Below, piece by piece: positions 1 through 6,965 of a stretch of DNA of 32,503 nucleotides (position 1 is the first letter of the stretch; each line of letters opens with the position of its first letter). Source of the stretch: JAUIAI01 sp049680625 (GTDB lineage Bacteria; Pseudomonadota; Gammaproteobacteria; Burkholderiales; Burkholderiaceae_E); NCBI GenBank assembly GCA_049680625.1, contig JBAUID010000136.1:1-32503 (forward strand), given 5' to 3'. The notes below the pieces were generated by a model. That model made no database searches. It saw nothing but the letters and a program-made list of their open reading frames with translations, and had not been told where the DNA came from. The translations under genes and the position numbers were made by a program.

Positions 1-470
1 AACTGACTCCGGAAGAAAGGGCGAAGCGAAAAGGCTTGTTTGGCAAGTTCGCCGATGGCCTTCGCCCCGTAAAACCCTATATTTGGAATCTCGGCGATGA
101 CAAGCGTCTTCTTGAGATTCCGGTAACCACAATTCCGTTTTTCAAAACGCCGTTTCATTTCAGCTATCTGGCTTACCTGGCGCGGTTCTCGCGTCCGTTG
201 ATGTTTGCCTATTTGCATACCGCCTTAACCATGTGCCGGCTAACCGGAACCCGGCCGAGCTTTTTACTGCATCCGCTCGATGTAATTGGTGGCGATAAGG
301 CGCCCGAGCTCAAGTTCTTCCCAGGTATGGAGTTATCAAGCGAAGAAAAAACAGAGTTGCTGCTGAAAGTGGTCAAAACTATCGGTAAACATTTCCGTAT
401 TGTTCCAATGGGTGAGCATGCGAGAGCCTGCATGACGGGGCCGGCGCTGTCGGTTCGCGCAGTTACCTAG
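1..470 (+). CDS. Polysaccharide deacetylase family protein (C-terminal part, 5' end outside window)
   Basis: The reading frame is open from the first full codon at position 3, so the gene begins upstream of the window; a TTG at 36 is only an internal codon. The visible ~155 residues look like the C-terminal half of a NodB-fold polysaccharide deacetylase of the type found in lipid-linked sugar and exopolysaccharide clusters: a segment reading LLEIPVTTIPFF, then a predicted helix-rich stretch, then LLHPLDVIGGD and LKFFPGM, the usual end of the barrel in this group. The N-terminal metal-binding Asp/His motifs lie outside the window and cannot be checked. The stop is 10 bp before the asparagine synthetase gene, which suggests one operon. 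By family knowledge such enzymes remove acetyl or formyl groups from amino sugars; the substrate here is unknown. Confidence 0.72.
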   Translation, partial: LTPEERAKRKGLFGKFADGLRPVKPYIWNLGDDKRLLEIPVTTIPFFKTPFHFSYLAYLARFSRPLMFAYLHTALTMCRLTGTRPSFLLHPLDVIGGDKAPELKFFPGMELSSEEKTELLLKVVKTIGKHFRIVPMGEHARACMTGPALSVRAVT

Positions 471-480
471 GCAGGCTTGT

Positions 481-2439
481 ATGTGCGGATTTGTCGTCAT
501 GATTCAGCCAATAGGGCAGCCAGATATGGGCTTGCTCAGCCACATGGCATCGATGCTTGAGCACCGGGGGCCCGATGGCGATGGTGCTTACACCCGTGAC
601 GGCGTCGGCATGCATCACAAACGTCTGGCTATTATTGATATCGCCGGTGGTCAGCAACCAATGGTGGCCGGCGAAGTTGCGGTTGTATGCAATGGCGAAA
701 TTTACAACTATATCGAGCTACGTGACGAGCTTCAGAAACTCGGCCATCAGTTCAGGACTAATTCTGACACTGAAGTTCTATTGCAGGCGTACCTTGCCTG
801 GGGTGATGGCTGCGTTTCACGTCTGAACGGCATGTTTGCCTTTGTCATTCACGACGCGAGAACCGACCGCATACTGGCAGCGCGAGATGCCTTTGGAATC
901 AAGCCGCTGTACCGGGCCGAATGGAATGGGAGCATTATTTACGCATCCGAGATCAAGGCAATTCTCAGCCATCCCGGTGCGCGGCGCGAGTTGGATCAAA
1001 GTGGCCTCGAAGACTATTTGTCAATGCAGTTTGTGCTCGGTGAGCGAACGATGTTTTCGGGCATCAGTAAGCTCCAACCCGCTTATTTCGAATGGCTAAA
1101 CCGAGGCACAGGAAAGTTCGCTACATCCCGCTATTGGGAGCCCGACTACAACGCCAGGCCTGATTTGCCGTTTGAAGATGCCATTGGTCGCACCGGTGAG
1201 TTACTACAGGCCAGCATCGCTCGCCAGATGCGATCAGATGTGCCAGTTGGTGCCTATCTTAGCGGTGGTCTGGACTCGAGTTATGTGGCCGCTGCCGCGG
1301 CCCGGCACACGAATCATGGCTTTGATACATTTACCGGTGCTTTTCATGAAGGGCCGGAATACGACGAATCACATCATGCCAGGGCCGTTGCTGATCATAT
1401 CGGTGCACGCATGCATCAAATTTATCCAACCGAGATGGATTTTGTTGACCGCCTGCAATCCCTTATTTATCACATGGATGAGCCGGCGGCCGGGCCCGGA
1501 TTGTTTCCCCAGTTCATGGTGTCGGGGGCAGCCCGGGAAAAGGTGACTGTTTGCCTCGGTGGGCAGGGCGGTGACGAAATATTTGTTGGTTACGCCCGCT
1601 ATCTGATTGGCGCATTGGAAGAATCACTGCTCTCGGCCATTAAAGGCACAGCGTCACTCGATGATTTGACGCTGGCTAATGTCGAACATTGCCTTGGCAC
1701 ACTAAAAAACTATGTGCCCTTGCTGCAACGTACCTGGGGGCAAGGCCTGGATGCGCCCGGACATCAGCGTTATTTTCGAATCTTGAACCGTCTGGACGCT
1801 GGCTCGCCACTGTTGTCGGGCGCCGTACAGGATTTGATGGCGAAGTCGGACGTTGCGGGCCGCTTCGAAGCCGTGTTCGAACGGCCCGTAGGTGCCAGTC
1901 ATCTAAAAAAGATGTTGCACTTCGACATGGCGGTTACTCTGCCAACGCTGTTGCAAGTAGAAGATCGGGCCAGTATGGCGTCGTCTCTCGAATCGCGGGT
2001 GCCTTTGCTGGACAAAGAGGTTGTGCAGAGTGTCGCCCGGATTCCGGATCGATTGTTGTTGGCCGGTGGATTTTCGAAAGCAGTGCTCCGCAAAGTAGCG
2101 GCACCGTTGTTGCCAGCATCGGTGGTTAACCGCACGGACAAAATGGGTTTTCCAGTGCCATTGCAACGCTGGGTCAGGGGCGCGGCCCGTGATTTTGTCC
2201 GCGACATTTTGTTGAGCCGGCGCGCGCGCGAACGCGGAATATTCGCACCTGTTGAAATTGAGCGATTAATCGACAACGAATTCGAATTTGGGCGCTCATT
2301 GTGGGGCGCCCTGCAAATCGAGTTGTGGCATCGGACGTTTATCGATGCTGATCATGTGGTTCCCGTCTTTCAGGAGTCGGCTGCACGCAGCGCGCCAAGT
2401 ATCCGAAAGTGTGGTGTAACAGCGATCCGCGTGTCATGA
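481..2439 (+). CDS. asnB: Asparagine synthetase (glutamine-hydrolysing) family protein
   Basis: 652 residues, typical for the bacterial AsnB/AsnO class. The N-terminal class II glutamine amidotransferase starts with Met-Cys, so Cys2 can become the N-terminal nucleophile; HRGPDGDG (28-35), HKRLAI (46-51), NGEIYNY (71-77) and SDTEVL (95-100) are its usual glutamine-site motifs. The synthetase domain carries the ATP PP-loop SGGLDSS (261-267). The known reaction is ATP-dependent transfer of glutamine nitrogen to aspartate. Inside polysaccharide clusters, members of this family often amidate sugar acids or other carboxylates instead, and the neighbouring sugar dehydrogenase would supply a uronic acid, so that role is plausible but inferred. 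The start is fixed by the need for Cys2. The last ~25 residues look like a non-conserved tail. Confidence 0.93.
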   Translation: MCGFVVMIQPIGQPDMGLLSHMASMLEHRGPDGDGAYTRDGVGMHHKRLAIIDIAGGQQPMVAGEVAVVCNGEIYNYIELRDELQKLGHQFRTNSDTEVLLQAYLAWGDGCVSRLNGMFAFVIHDARTDRILAARDAFGIKPLYRAEWNGSIIYASEIKAILSHPGARRELDQSGLEDYLSMQFVLGERTMFSGISKLQPAYFEWLNRGTGKFATSRYWEPDYNARPDLPFEDAIGRTGELLQASIARQMRSDVPVGAYLSGGLDSSYVAAAAARHTNHGFDTFTGAFHEGPEYDESHHARAVADHIGARMHQIYPTEMDFVDRLQSLIYHMDEPAAGPGLFPQFMVSGAAREKVTVCLGGQGGDEIFVGYARYLIGALEESLLSAIKGTASLDDLTLANVEHCLGTLKNYVPLLQRTWGQGLDAPGHQRYFRILNRLDAGSPLLSGAVQDLMAKSDVAGRFEAVFERPVGASHLKKMLHFDMAVTLPTLLQVEDRASMASSLESRVPLLDKEVVQSVARIPDRLLLAGGFSKAVLRKVAAPLLPASVVNRTDKMGFPVPLQRWVRGAARDFVRDILLSRRARERGIFAPVEIERLIDNEFEFGRSLWGALQIELWHRTFIDADHVVPVFQESAARSAPSIRKCGVTAIRVS

Positions 2440-2464
2440 ATCGTCAAGTAATTAGCTATTGTCT

Positions 2465-2488
2465 TTCCCGAAAACCTTCCCGAAAACC
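2465..2488 (+). repeat. Perfect 12-bp tandem duplication
   Basis: TTCCCGAAAACC occurs twice in succession (2465-2476 and 2477-2488) in the 67-bp gap between the asparagine synthetase stop and the sugar dehydrogenase start. It lies just before the likely Shine-Dalgarno GAGAG near 2496-2500. It may be replication slippage or a small regulatory duplication; the sequence does not decide. Confidence 0.85.
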
Positions 2489-2506
2489 GAATAACGAGAG
2501 TTTTAA

Positions 2507-4228
2507 ATGCCTTTGACCTTCACATCAGAAAATGACTTTCAATGGATTGTCCGAAAAATTGTAGTCGTTGGCCCCGGCATCGTTGGTATGCCGATGGCTG
2601 CCTTACTTGCGGACGCCAAAATTCGTGAAGGGTCGGACGAACCTGCGAAAGTGCTGGTGCTGCAGCGAAACTCAGAAAATTCCGGCTGGAAGGTAGCGGC
2701 GATTAATCGTGGGGAAACCGTCATTGGTGGCGTCGAACCCGGGCTGGATGCGATAGCAGCCCAAGCGGTTAAAGAAGGCATTTTATCGGCGACTAGCAGC
2801 TATGATGATGTTGCCGATGCGGACATGATCCTGGTTTCTGTGCAGACCGACAAAGACGGGTTTGGCCCGGACTACGGCCCCTTGTTTGGTGCATTAGAGG
2901 GTGTTGCCAAGGCGCTGGTCACTCGCCCGAAGGGCAACGTCCCGGTTGTAGTTTTTGAGTCAACGCTGGCACCGTCGAGTATGACTACCGTGGTGCGCGA
3001 CCTATTTGCCCGCCATGGCCTCATTGAAGGCAAAGACGTGTTACTTGGAAACAGCCCAAATCGGGTTATGCCCGGTCGCCTTGTTGAGCGGGTCGCTGAG
3101 TCAGACAAACTGATCGCCGGTTTGCATCCTTTAACCCCTGTGCTTATTAAACGGATCTACTCAAAAATTGTCACCAAGGGTGTACTGCACCAGACGAATA
3201 GTATGACGGCCGAAGTTGTTAAGACCCTGGAAAATGCCTATCGCGATGTTCGCATTGCCTTCGCTGCCGAGTTAGTTCGCCAGTGCGACGCAAACGACAT
3301 CGACTTTTTTGCGCTTCGGGATCAGGTCAATGCCAGGCTGAATCAAAGTGATAACGCGTCGGGTTCCGCGACGGCAGTGCCCAGCGGTGCTATTTTGGTG
3401 CCGTCGATTGGAGTTGGTGGCCATTGCCTGCCAAAAGACGGTATTTTGCTGTGGTGGCGTAAGTATGAGACCGGTGCCGATACATCACGAAGCCTGATTT
3501 TGAAGTCACGGGTAATCAATGATGAAGCGCCGCTGGAGAGCATCAAGCTTGCTGAAAAGACTTTTGGAAAGATTGACGGCAAAAAAATTGCGTTGCTGGG
3601 CGCTGCATACCGATTCGATTCAGAAGATACCCGCAACTCGCCAACGCTTTCGTTGGGCAAACTGCTTATCGAGCGTGGTTGCGATGTACGGATTCACGAT
3701 CCTTACGTAAAACCAGATGATCAGAATCTGAAGAAATTTGGCCTGACCGGGCAATTCACAAACGATCTGGTCAAAGCAATAGGTGACGCGGATTTCATAT
3801 TCTTTTGTGTCGGGCATGGCGTATATGGCGCACAGATTAATGAAATTGTCAGCCTGGCCCGTTCGGCAAGCGGTGTGTTCGACGGCGCCAATTTGTTTGC
3901 CGCAGAACAATTTGCGGGCCGTCTTTCTTATGCTGGTATTGGCCGCGGTACGAAGGCTCCGACTTCCGAACTGACTGATTTTACAATCGAGTCGTTTAAA
4001 GCAATGGAACAAGGCGTTGCCAATGAGTTGAACGAGCTCATTGAGTTTCTTAATGACAAGTATGCAACTGATGTATTTAACCAGGTGAGCCTGGATGTCG
4101 TGCGTCAATTGGCAGGAACCTGTGTGACAGGTTGCGAAATTGGTTATCCTACGCCGCGGCCACAGGCGCCAAATATGGACCAATTCAGTATGCGACTGGT
4201 TGGCACGGCCGCTGCACAACCCGCATGA
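2507..4228 (+). CDS. Nucleotide-sugar dehydrogenase (UDP-glucose/GDP-mannose dehydrogenase family) with C-terminal extension
   Basis: 573 residues. An N-terminal Rossmann motif GPGIVGMP sits at about 22-29, the central domain has KTLENAYRD (239-247), and the catalytic cysteine is in GVGGHCLPKDG (Cys308). The C-terminal UDP-binding domain follows (LLGAAYRFDSEDTRNSP, about 363-379). The family oxidises a nucleotide-sugar C6 hydroxyl to the carboxylate in two NAD+ steps. Two oddities stand out: a long N-terminal lead with an insertion-rich first Rossmann unit, and roughly 80 residues (about 495-573) after the normal end of the fold, rich in Asn/Glu helix then Cys, Gly and Pro. The substrate is not evident; UDP-glucose, UDP-GlcNAc or UDP-ManNAc type are all possible. 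The stop overlaps the start of the next gene by ATGA. Confidence 0.9.
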   Translation: MPLTFTSENDFQWIVRKIVVVGPGIVGMPMAALLADAKIREGSDEPAKVLVLQRNSENSGWKVAAINRGETVIGGVEPGLDAIAAQAVKEGILSATSSYDDVADADMILVSVQTDKDGFGPDYGPLFGALEGVAKALVTRPKGNVPVVVFESTLAPSSMTTVVRDLFARHGLIEGKDVLLGNSPNRVMPGRLVERVAESDKLIAGLHPLTPVLIKRIYSKIVTKGVLHQTNSMTAEVVKTLENAYRDVRIAFAAELVRQCDANDIDFFALRDQVNARLNQSDNASGSATAVPSGAILVPSIGVGGHCLPKDGILLWWRKYETGADTSRSLILKSRVINDEAPLESIKLAEKTFGKIDGKKIALLGAAYRFDSEDTRNSPTLSLGKLLIERGCDVRIHDPYVKPDDQNLKKFGLTGQFTNDLVKAIGDADFIFFCVGHGVYGAQINEIVSLARSASGVFDGANLFAAEQFAGRLSYAGIGRGTKAPTSELTDFTIESFKAMEQGVANELNELIEFLNDKYATDVFNQVSLDVVRQLAGTCVTGCEIGYPTPRPQAPNMDQFSMRLVGTAAAQPA

Positions 4229-4602
4229 CCGTTGCGCCTCTGCTGATAATCCTGGCCAGCGTACTCCTGACGGCCGGGGCACAACTTGCGCTTAAGGTAA
4301 CCAGTGGCCGTTTTTCGGCGCCGACGGGTTCTGACGGATTACTGAATAGCGTCATTGGTCAGCTTCTGGATCCGCTGACTATTCTTGCTTTGGCTCTTTA
4401 TGTCGGCAGTACGATTCTCTGGTTATTAGCCTTGCGGCAGGTTCCGCTGTCTATGGCTTTTCCGTTCTCGGGGCTGACGATTGCCATTGTTTCCGTCCTA
4501 AGCATAATTGTCCTCGGAGAATCTATCAGCTGGCAACATGCGGTTGGAATTCTGATGATAATGATCGGAGTCGCCATGCTTGCCCACACAAGTGCTGACT
4601 AG
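4225..4602 (+). CDS. Small four-helix SMR/EamA-type membrane protein (ArnE/ArnF-like)
   Basis: 125 residues from the ATG at 4225, which overlaps the upstream stop as ATGA; the frame is open further upstream but that part lies inside the dehydrogenase gene. Four hydrophobic segments are visible (about 4-20, 48-66, 72-91 and 95-119), with an SMR/EamA signature: AQLALKVTSGRF after helix 1, LWLLALRQVPLSMAFPFSG between helices 2 and 3, and ILGESISWQ-type sequence before helix 4. ArnE/ArnF proteins of this fold flip undecaprenyl-phosphate aminoarabinose across the inner membrane. With a deacetylase and sugar dehydrogenase next door, a role in translocating a lipid-linked sugar is a reasonable inference; a drug-efflux role is less likely here. 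Confidence 0.82.
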   Translation: MTVAPLLIILASVLLTAGAQLALKVTSGRFSAPTGSDGLLNSVIGQLLDPLTILALALYVGSTILWLLALRQVPLSMAFPFSGLTIAIVSVLSIIVLGESISWQHAVGILMIMIGVAMLAHTSAD

Positions 4603-4615
4603 CAAAGAGAATAAA

Positions 4616-5560
4616 ATGAAGTCGGATTCTTCCGCAATAACGTCACCCCGGTGTCCAATTTGTAGAGGGATTAGTCGAAGAGTTGAGTTGGATATTGGAT
4701 ATCCGGTACTGAATTGTATTGATTGCAGCCATCGATTCTGTCGGATCGACGTGTCGGGTGATCATGTCACTCGAGAGTTTGGCGACGATTATTTCAAAGG
4801 ATCGGGTACTTCAGGCTATGCCGACTATCTCGCAAGCGAAGCCATTCTGCGTCGCCACGGCGAGCGCTATGCCCGTCTGATCAAACCGTATATTGATCTA
4901 CCACCAAGAACTGAAACTCGATCGCGTTTGTTGGACGTTGGTTGTGCCGCGGGCATGATCATGCAGGGTTTTGAGGCAGCCGGTTGGTCGGTGACAGGTA
5001 TTGATCCGAATCAATCGATGATTGAATATGCCCGCGGCCTTGGGCTTGATGCTCACCGTGGAACGCTGGAAACGGTGTCAACCGTCAATGGCCTCAATAT
5101 TCCGGATGACGGGTTCGATTTGGTGGTTTTAATTCAGGTGATTGCGCATCTGCATAATTTGCCTGAAGCCGTAATCGAATTGTCCCGGCTGGTCAGGCCA
5201 GGCGGGTTAGTATTGATCGAAACCTGGGACAGTAACAGCTTGACCGCCCGGGTTCTGGGGCAGTACTGGCATGAATACAGTCCGCCCAACGTATTGCACT
5301 ACTTTACCCGTCGCAGTCTCGATGTGTTGATGTGGCAGGCGGGTTTTAGACGGCGGGCGTTGGGTCGACCGCGTAAACGCATTAGCGTGGAACACGCCTG
5401 CTCTCTGGTTGACTACAAATATGGAAACTCGATTATCGGGAAAACGTTGTTATCTGTGAGCCGCCTGCTACCGGCAGGGTTTGCAATTCCCTATCCGAGT
5501 GAAGATTTGTTCTGGGCCTTATATCAGCGAGAGGGGCTGGAGGGCACCCACCTTGTCTGA
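4616..5560 (+). CDS. Class I SAM-dependent methyltransferase with N-terminal zinc ribbon
   Basis: 314 residues from the ATG at 4616, preceded by AAAGAGA at good spacing; an earlier in-frame start at 4580 would overlap the SMR gene and adds nothing conserved. The N-terminus has a four-cysteine zinc-ribbon pattern, CPIC (13-16) and CIDC (34-37). The SAM-binding motif I is LLDVGCAAG followed by a glycine/Asp strand ending TGIDP, and a motif IV-like VLIQVIAHLHN and LVRPGGLVLIET follow. Proteins of this arrangement are common in polysaccharide and O-antigen clusters as sugar or lipid methyltransferases. The acceptor cannot be told from sequence. It is the last gene of the rightward cluster, with a 190-bp gap before folE. 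Confidence 0.85.
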   Translation: MKSDSSAITSPRCPICRGISRRVELDIGYPVLNCIDCSHRFCRIDVSGDHVTREFGDDYFKGSGTSGYADYLASEAILRRHGERYARLIKPYIDLPPRTETRSRLLDVGCAAGMIMQGFEAAGWSVTGIDPNQSMIEYARGLGLDAHRGTLETVSTVNGLNIPDDGFDLVVLIQVIAHLHNLPEAVIELSRLVRPGGLVLIETWDSNSLTARVLGQYWHEYSPPNVLHYFTRRSLDVLMWQAGFRRRALGRPRKRISVEHACSLVDYKYGNSIIGKTLLSVSRLLPAGFAIPYPSEDLFWALYQREGLEGTHLV

Positions 5561-5590
5561 ATGCCATAGGCTAATAGGGCCCGCTTGAAC

Positions 5591-5613
5591 CGGCTTAAGC
5601 TTGTCCGAAGCCG
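5591..5613 (+). terminator. Possible weak terminator hairpin
   Basis: CGGCTT (5591-5596) and AAGCCG (5608-5613) form a 6-bp stem with an 11-nt loop, 31 bp after the methyltransferase stop. Only a short TTAA follows rather than a U-run, so an intrinsic terminator is doubtful, but the position at the end of the cluster fits. Confidence 0.25.
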
Positions 5614-5692
5614 TTAATGTGACGAATTGCGCGCCGGCTGGAAATTTGCGTCTTTTCATCGGGAAATTTATCTTCAAAATAGCCCGCTATAC

Positions 5693-5720
5693 GGAACGGT
5701 GTTCTCACTTACGGTATGCT
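5693..5720 (+). promoter_or_regulatory. Candidate promoter upstream of folE-BLUF
   Basis: GGAAC at 5693-5697 (resembling an extracytoplasmic-function sigma -35 element) and TATGCT at 5715-5720 lie 31-58 bp before the folE start. No good TTGACA-type -35 is seen at the right distance from TATGCT. The assignment is by eye and weak; it is listed because this promoter would control both the cyclohydrolase and the light sensor. Confidence 0.2.
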
Positions 5721-5750
5721 GGCCTGTTTTCTGAATAAGGTTGATTTGAC

Positions 5751-6515
5751 ATGAATGCGCCGGAAAAACCGAACCGGTCTGACCACGCGGGCGCCGACCC
5801 GTCCGACAAAGTCGGCGACGACCTCGATCGTCCGCTTGGCCGTCCAATGTCTGAGGTAATTCGCGAGCGCGTAAAAGCTGCTGGCGTGCGCCATCATGCC
5901 AACGACAATATTGCGCCTTTTTTGAAAGAGGGTGATCTGGAGCAATTGTTAGGCGAAGTTACCGAGAAGATGCAGGGGGTTCTGGAAAGCCTGGTCATCG
6001 ACCTCGACAACGATCACAACACCCGGGACACCGCCAGGCGCGTTGCCAAGATGTACGTCAACGAGGTTTTTCGCGGCCGCTATGTTGAGCAGCCGCGTAT
6101 TACCGAGTTTCCGAATGTTGAGCACTTGAACGAACTCATGATCGTTGGGCCACTAACGATTCGCAGTGCATGCTCGCATCATTTTTGTCCGATCATCGGA
6201 CGCCTGTGGGTTGGGGTAATGCCTAACAGCCACTCCAATCTTATTGGCTTATCCAAATTTGCGCGTCTGGCCGATTGGGTTATGAGCCGGCCCCAAATTC
6301 AGGAAGAGGGGGTTACGATGATGGCGGACTTATTTAATGATCTGATCAAACCGGATGGCCTCGCGGTTGTGATGGAAGCGGATCACTTCTGTATGCACTG
6401 GCGCGGAGTCAAAGAAATGGATTCCAAAATGATCAATAGCGTGATGCGCGGTTCGTTTCTGAAAGATCCGAATCTGCGGAGCGAGTTTATGGCGTTAATT
6501 CCGGGGCGAAGGTAA
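5751..6515 (+). CDS. folE: GTP cyclohydrolase I with N-terminal extension
   Basis: 254 residues; the usual bacterial enzyme is about 180-225, and the extra length is a charged N-terminal lead of about 60 residues. The catalytic core is intact: the zinc ligands correspond to Cys141 and His144 in CSHHFCP and Cys214 in ADHFCMHWRGV, and SNLIGLSKFARL (162-173) and QIQEEGV (182-188) match the family's active-site strands. The known reaction converts GTP to 7,8-dihydroneopterin triphosphate, the first step of tetrahydrofolate and pterin synthesis. The sequence around the zinc site differs from the common CEHHLLP form, so this is a divergent subgroup, perhaps a second folE paralogue. The BLUF gene starts 5 bp after the stop, implying one transcript. 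Confidence 0.93.
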   Translation: MNAPEKPNRSDHAGADPSDKVGDDLDRPLGRPMSEVIRERVKAAGVRHHANDNIAPFLKEGDLEQLLGEVTEKMQGVLESLVIDLDNDHNTRDTARRVAKMYVNEVFRGRYVEQPRITEFPNVEHLNELMIVGPLTIRSACSHHFCPIIGRLWVGVMPNSHSNLIGLSKFARLADWVMSRPQIQEEGVTMMADLFNDLIKPDGLAVVMEADHFCMHWRGVKEMDSKMINSVMRGSFLKDPNLRSEFMALIPGRR

Positions 6516-6520
6516 TCATC

Positions 6521-6955
6521 ATGACGATGCTGGTAAGACTGTTATATGTATCTCGCGCCGAATCGCCAATTTCAGCGGCTAATGCTGACGAGATTGTCGC
6601 CCGCGCCAAACACTACAATCCGGATCACGGTATCACGGGTGTGCTTTGTTACACCGGTGATATTTATATGCAGGTGCTTGAGGGAGGGCGCGGTGAAGTC
6701 AACGATTTGTACGGACAAATCATACGAGACGACCGCCACGCGGATGTCACGTTGCTGGACTACGCGGAAATCGACGAACGACGCTTTGTCGGCTGGACAA
6801 TGGGCCGGGTGAACCTGGACAAAGTGAACCCGGCATTGTTACTCAAGTACTCGGCACGCAAAGGCTTTGATCCGTATGCGGCCAGCGGGAAAAACTGCCT
6901 TGCCTTGTTAAATGAACTGTTGTCGAGCGCGGCTGTCATTTCCCGCCAAAGCTAG
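6521..6955 (+). CDS. BLUF-domain blue-light photoreceptor (short, single domain)
   Basis: 144 residues, nearly all BLUF domain (about 3-97) plus a ~45-residue helical C-terminal cap. All diagnostic residues are present: Tyr9 (LLYVSR), Asn33 (YNPDHGITG), Gln51 (MQVLEGG), Trp92 and Met94 (GWTMG). They line up with AppA Tyr21, Asn45, Gln63, Trp104 and Met106 with a constant offset of 12, which strongly supports FAD binding and the Tyr-Gln photocycle. There is no EAL, cyclase or other output domain, so it must act through protein-protein contact. An AAGG lies upstream of the ATG. It follows folE by 5 bp, and its stop lies 10 bp from the stop of the convergent cytochrome gene, with no visible terminator between them. 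Confidence 0.93.
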   Translation: MTMLVRLLYVSRAESPISAANADEIVARAKHYNPDHGITGVLCYTGDIYMQVLEGGRGEVNDLYGQIIRDDRHADVTLLDYAEIDERRFVGWTMGRVNLDKVNPALLLKYSARKGFDPYAASGKNCLALLNELLSSAAVISRQS

Positions 6956-6965
6956 CAGATCGAAG

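Noticed and set aside
3620..4282. Long open frame on the minus strand opposite the sugar dehydrogenase
   Set aside because: It is entirely antisense to a gene with clear domains and has no recognisable domain itself.
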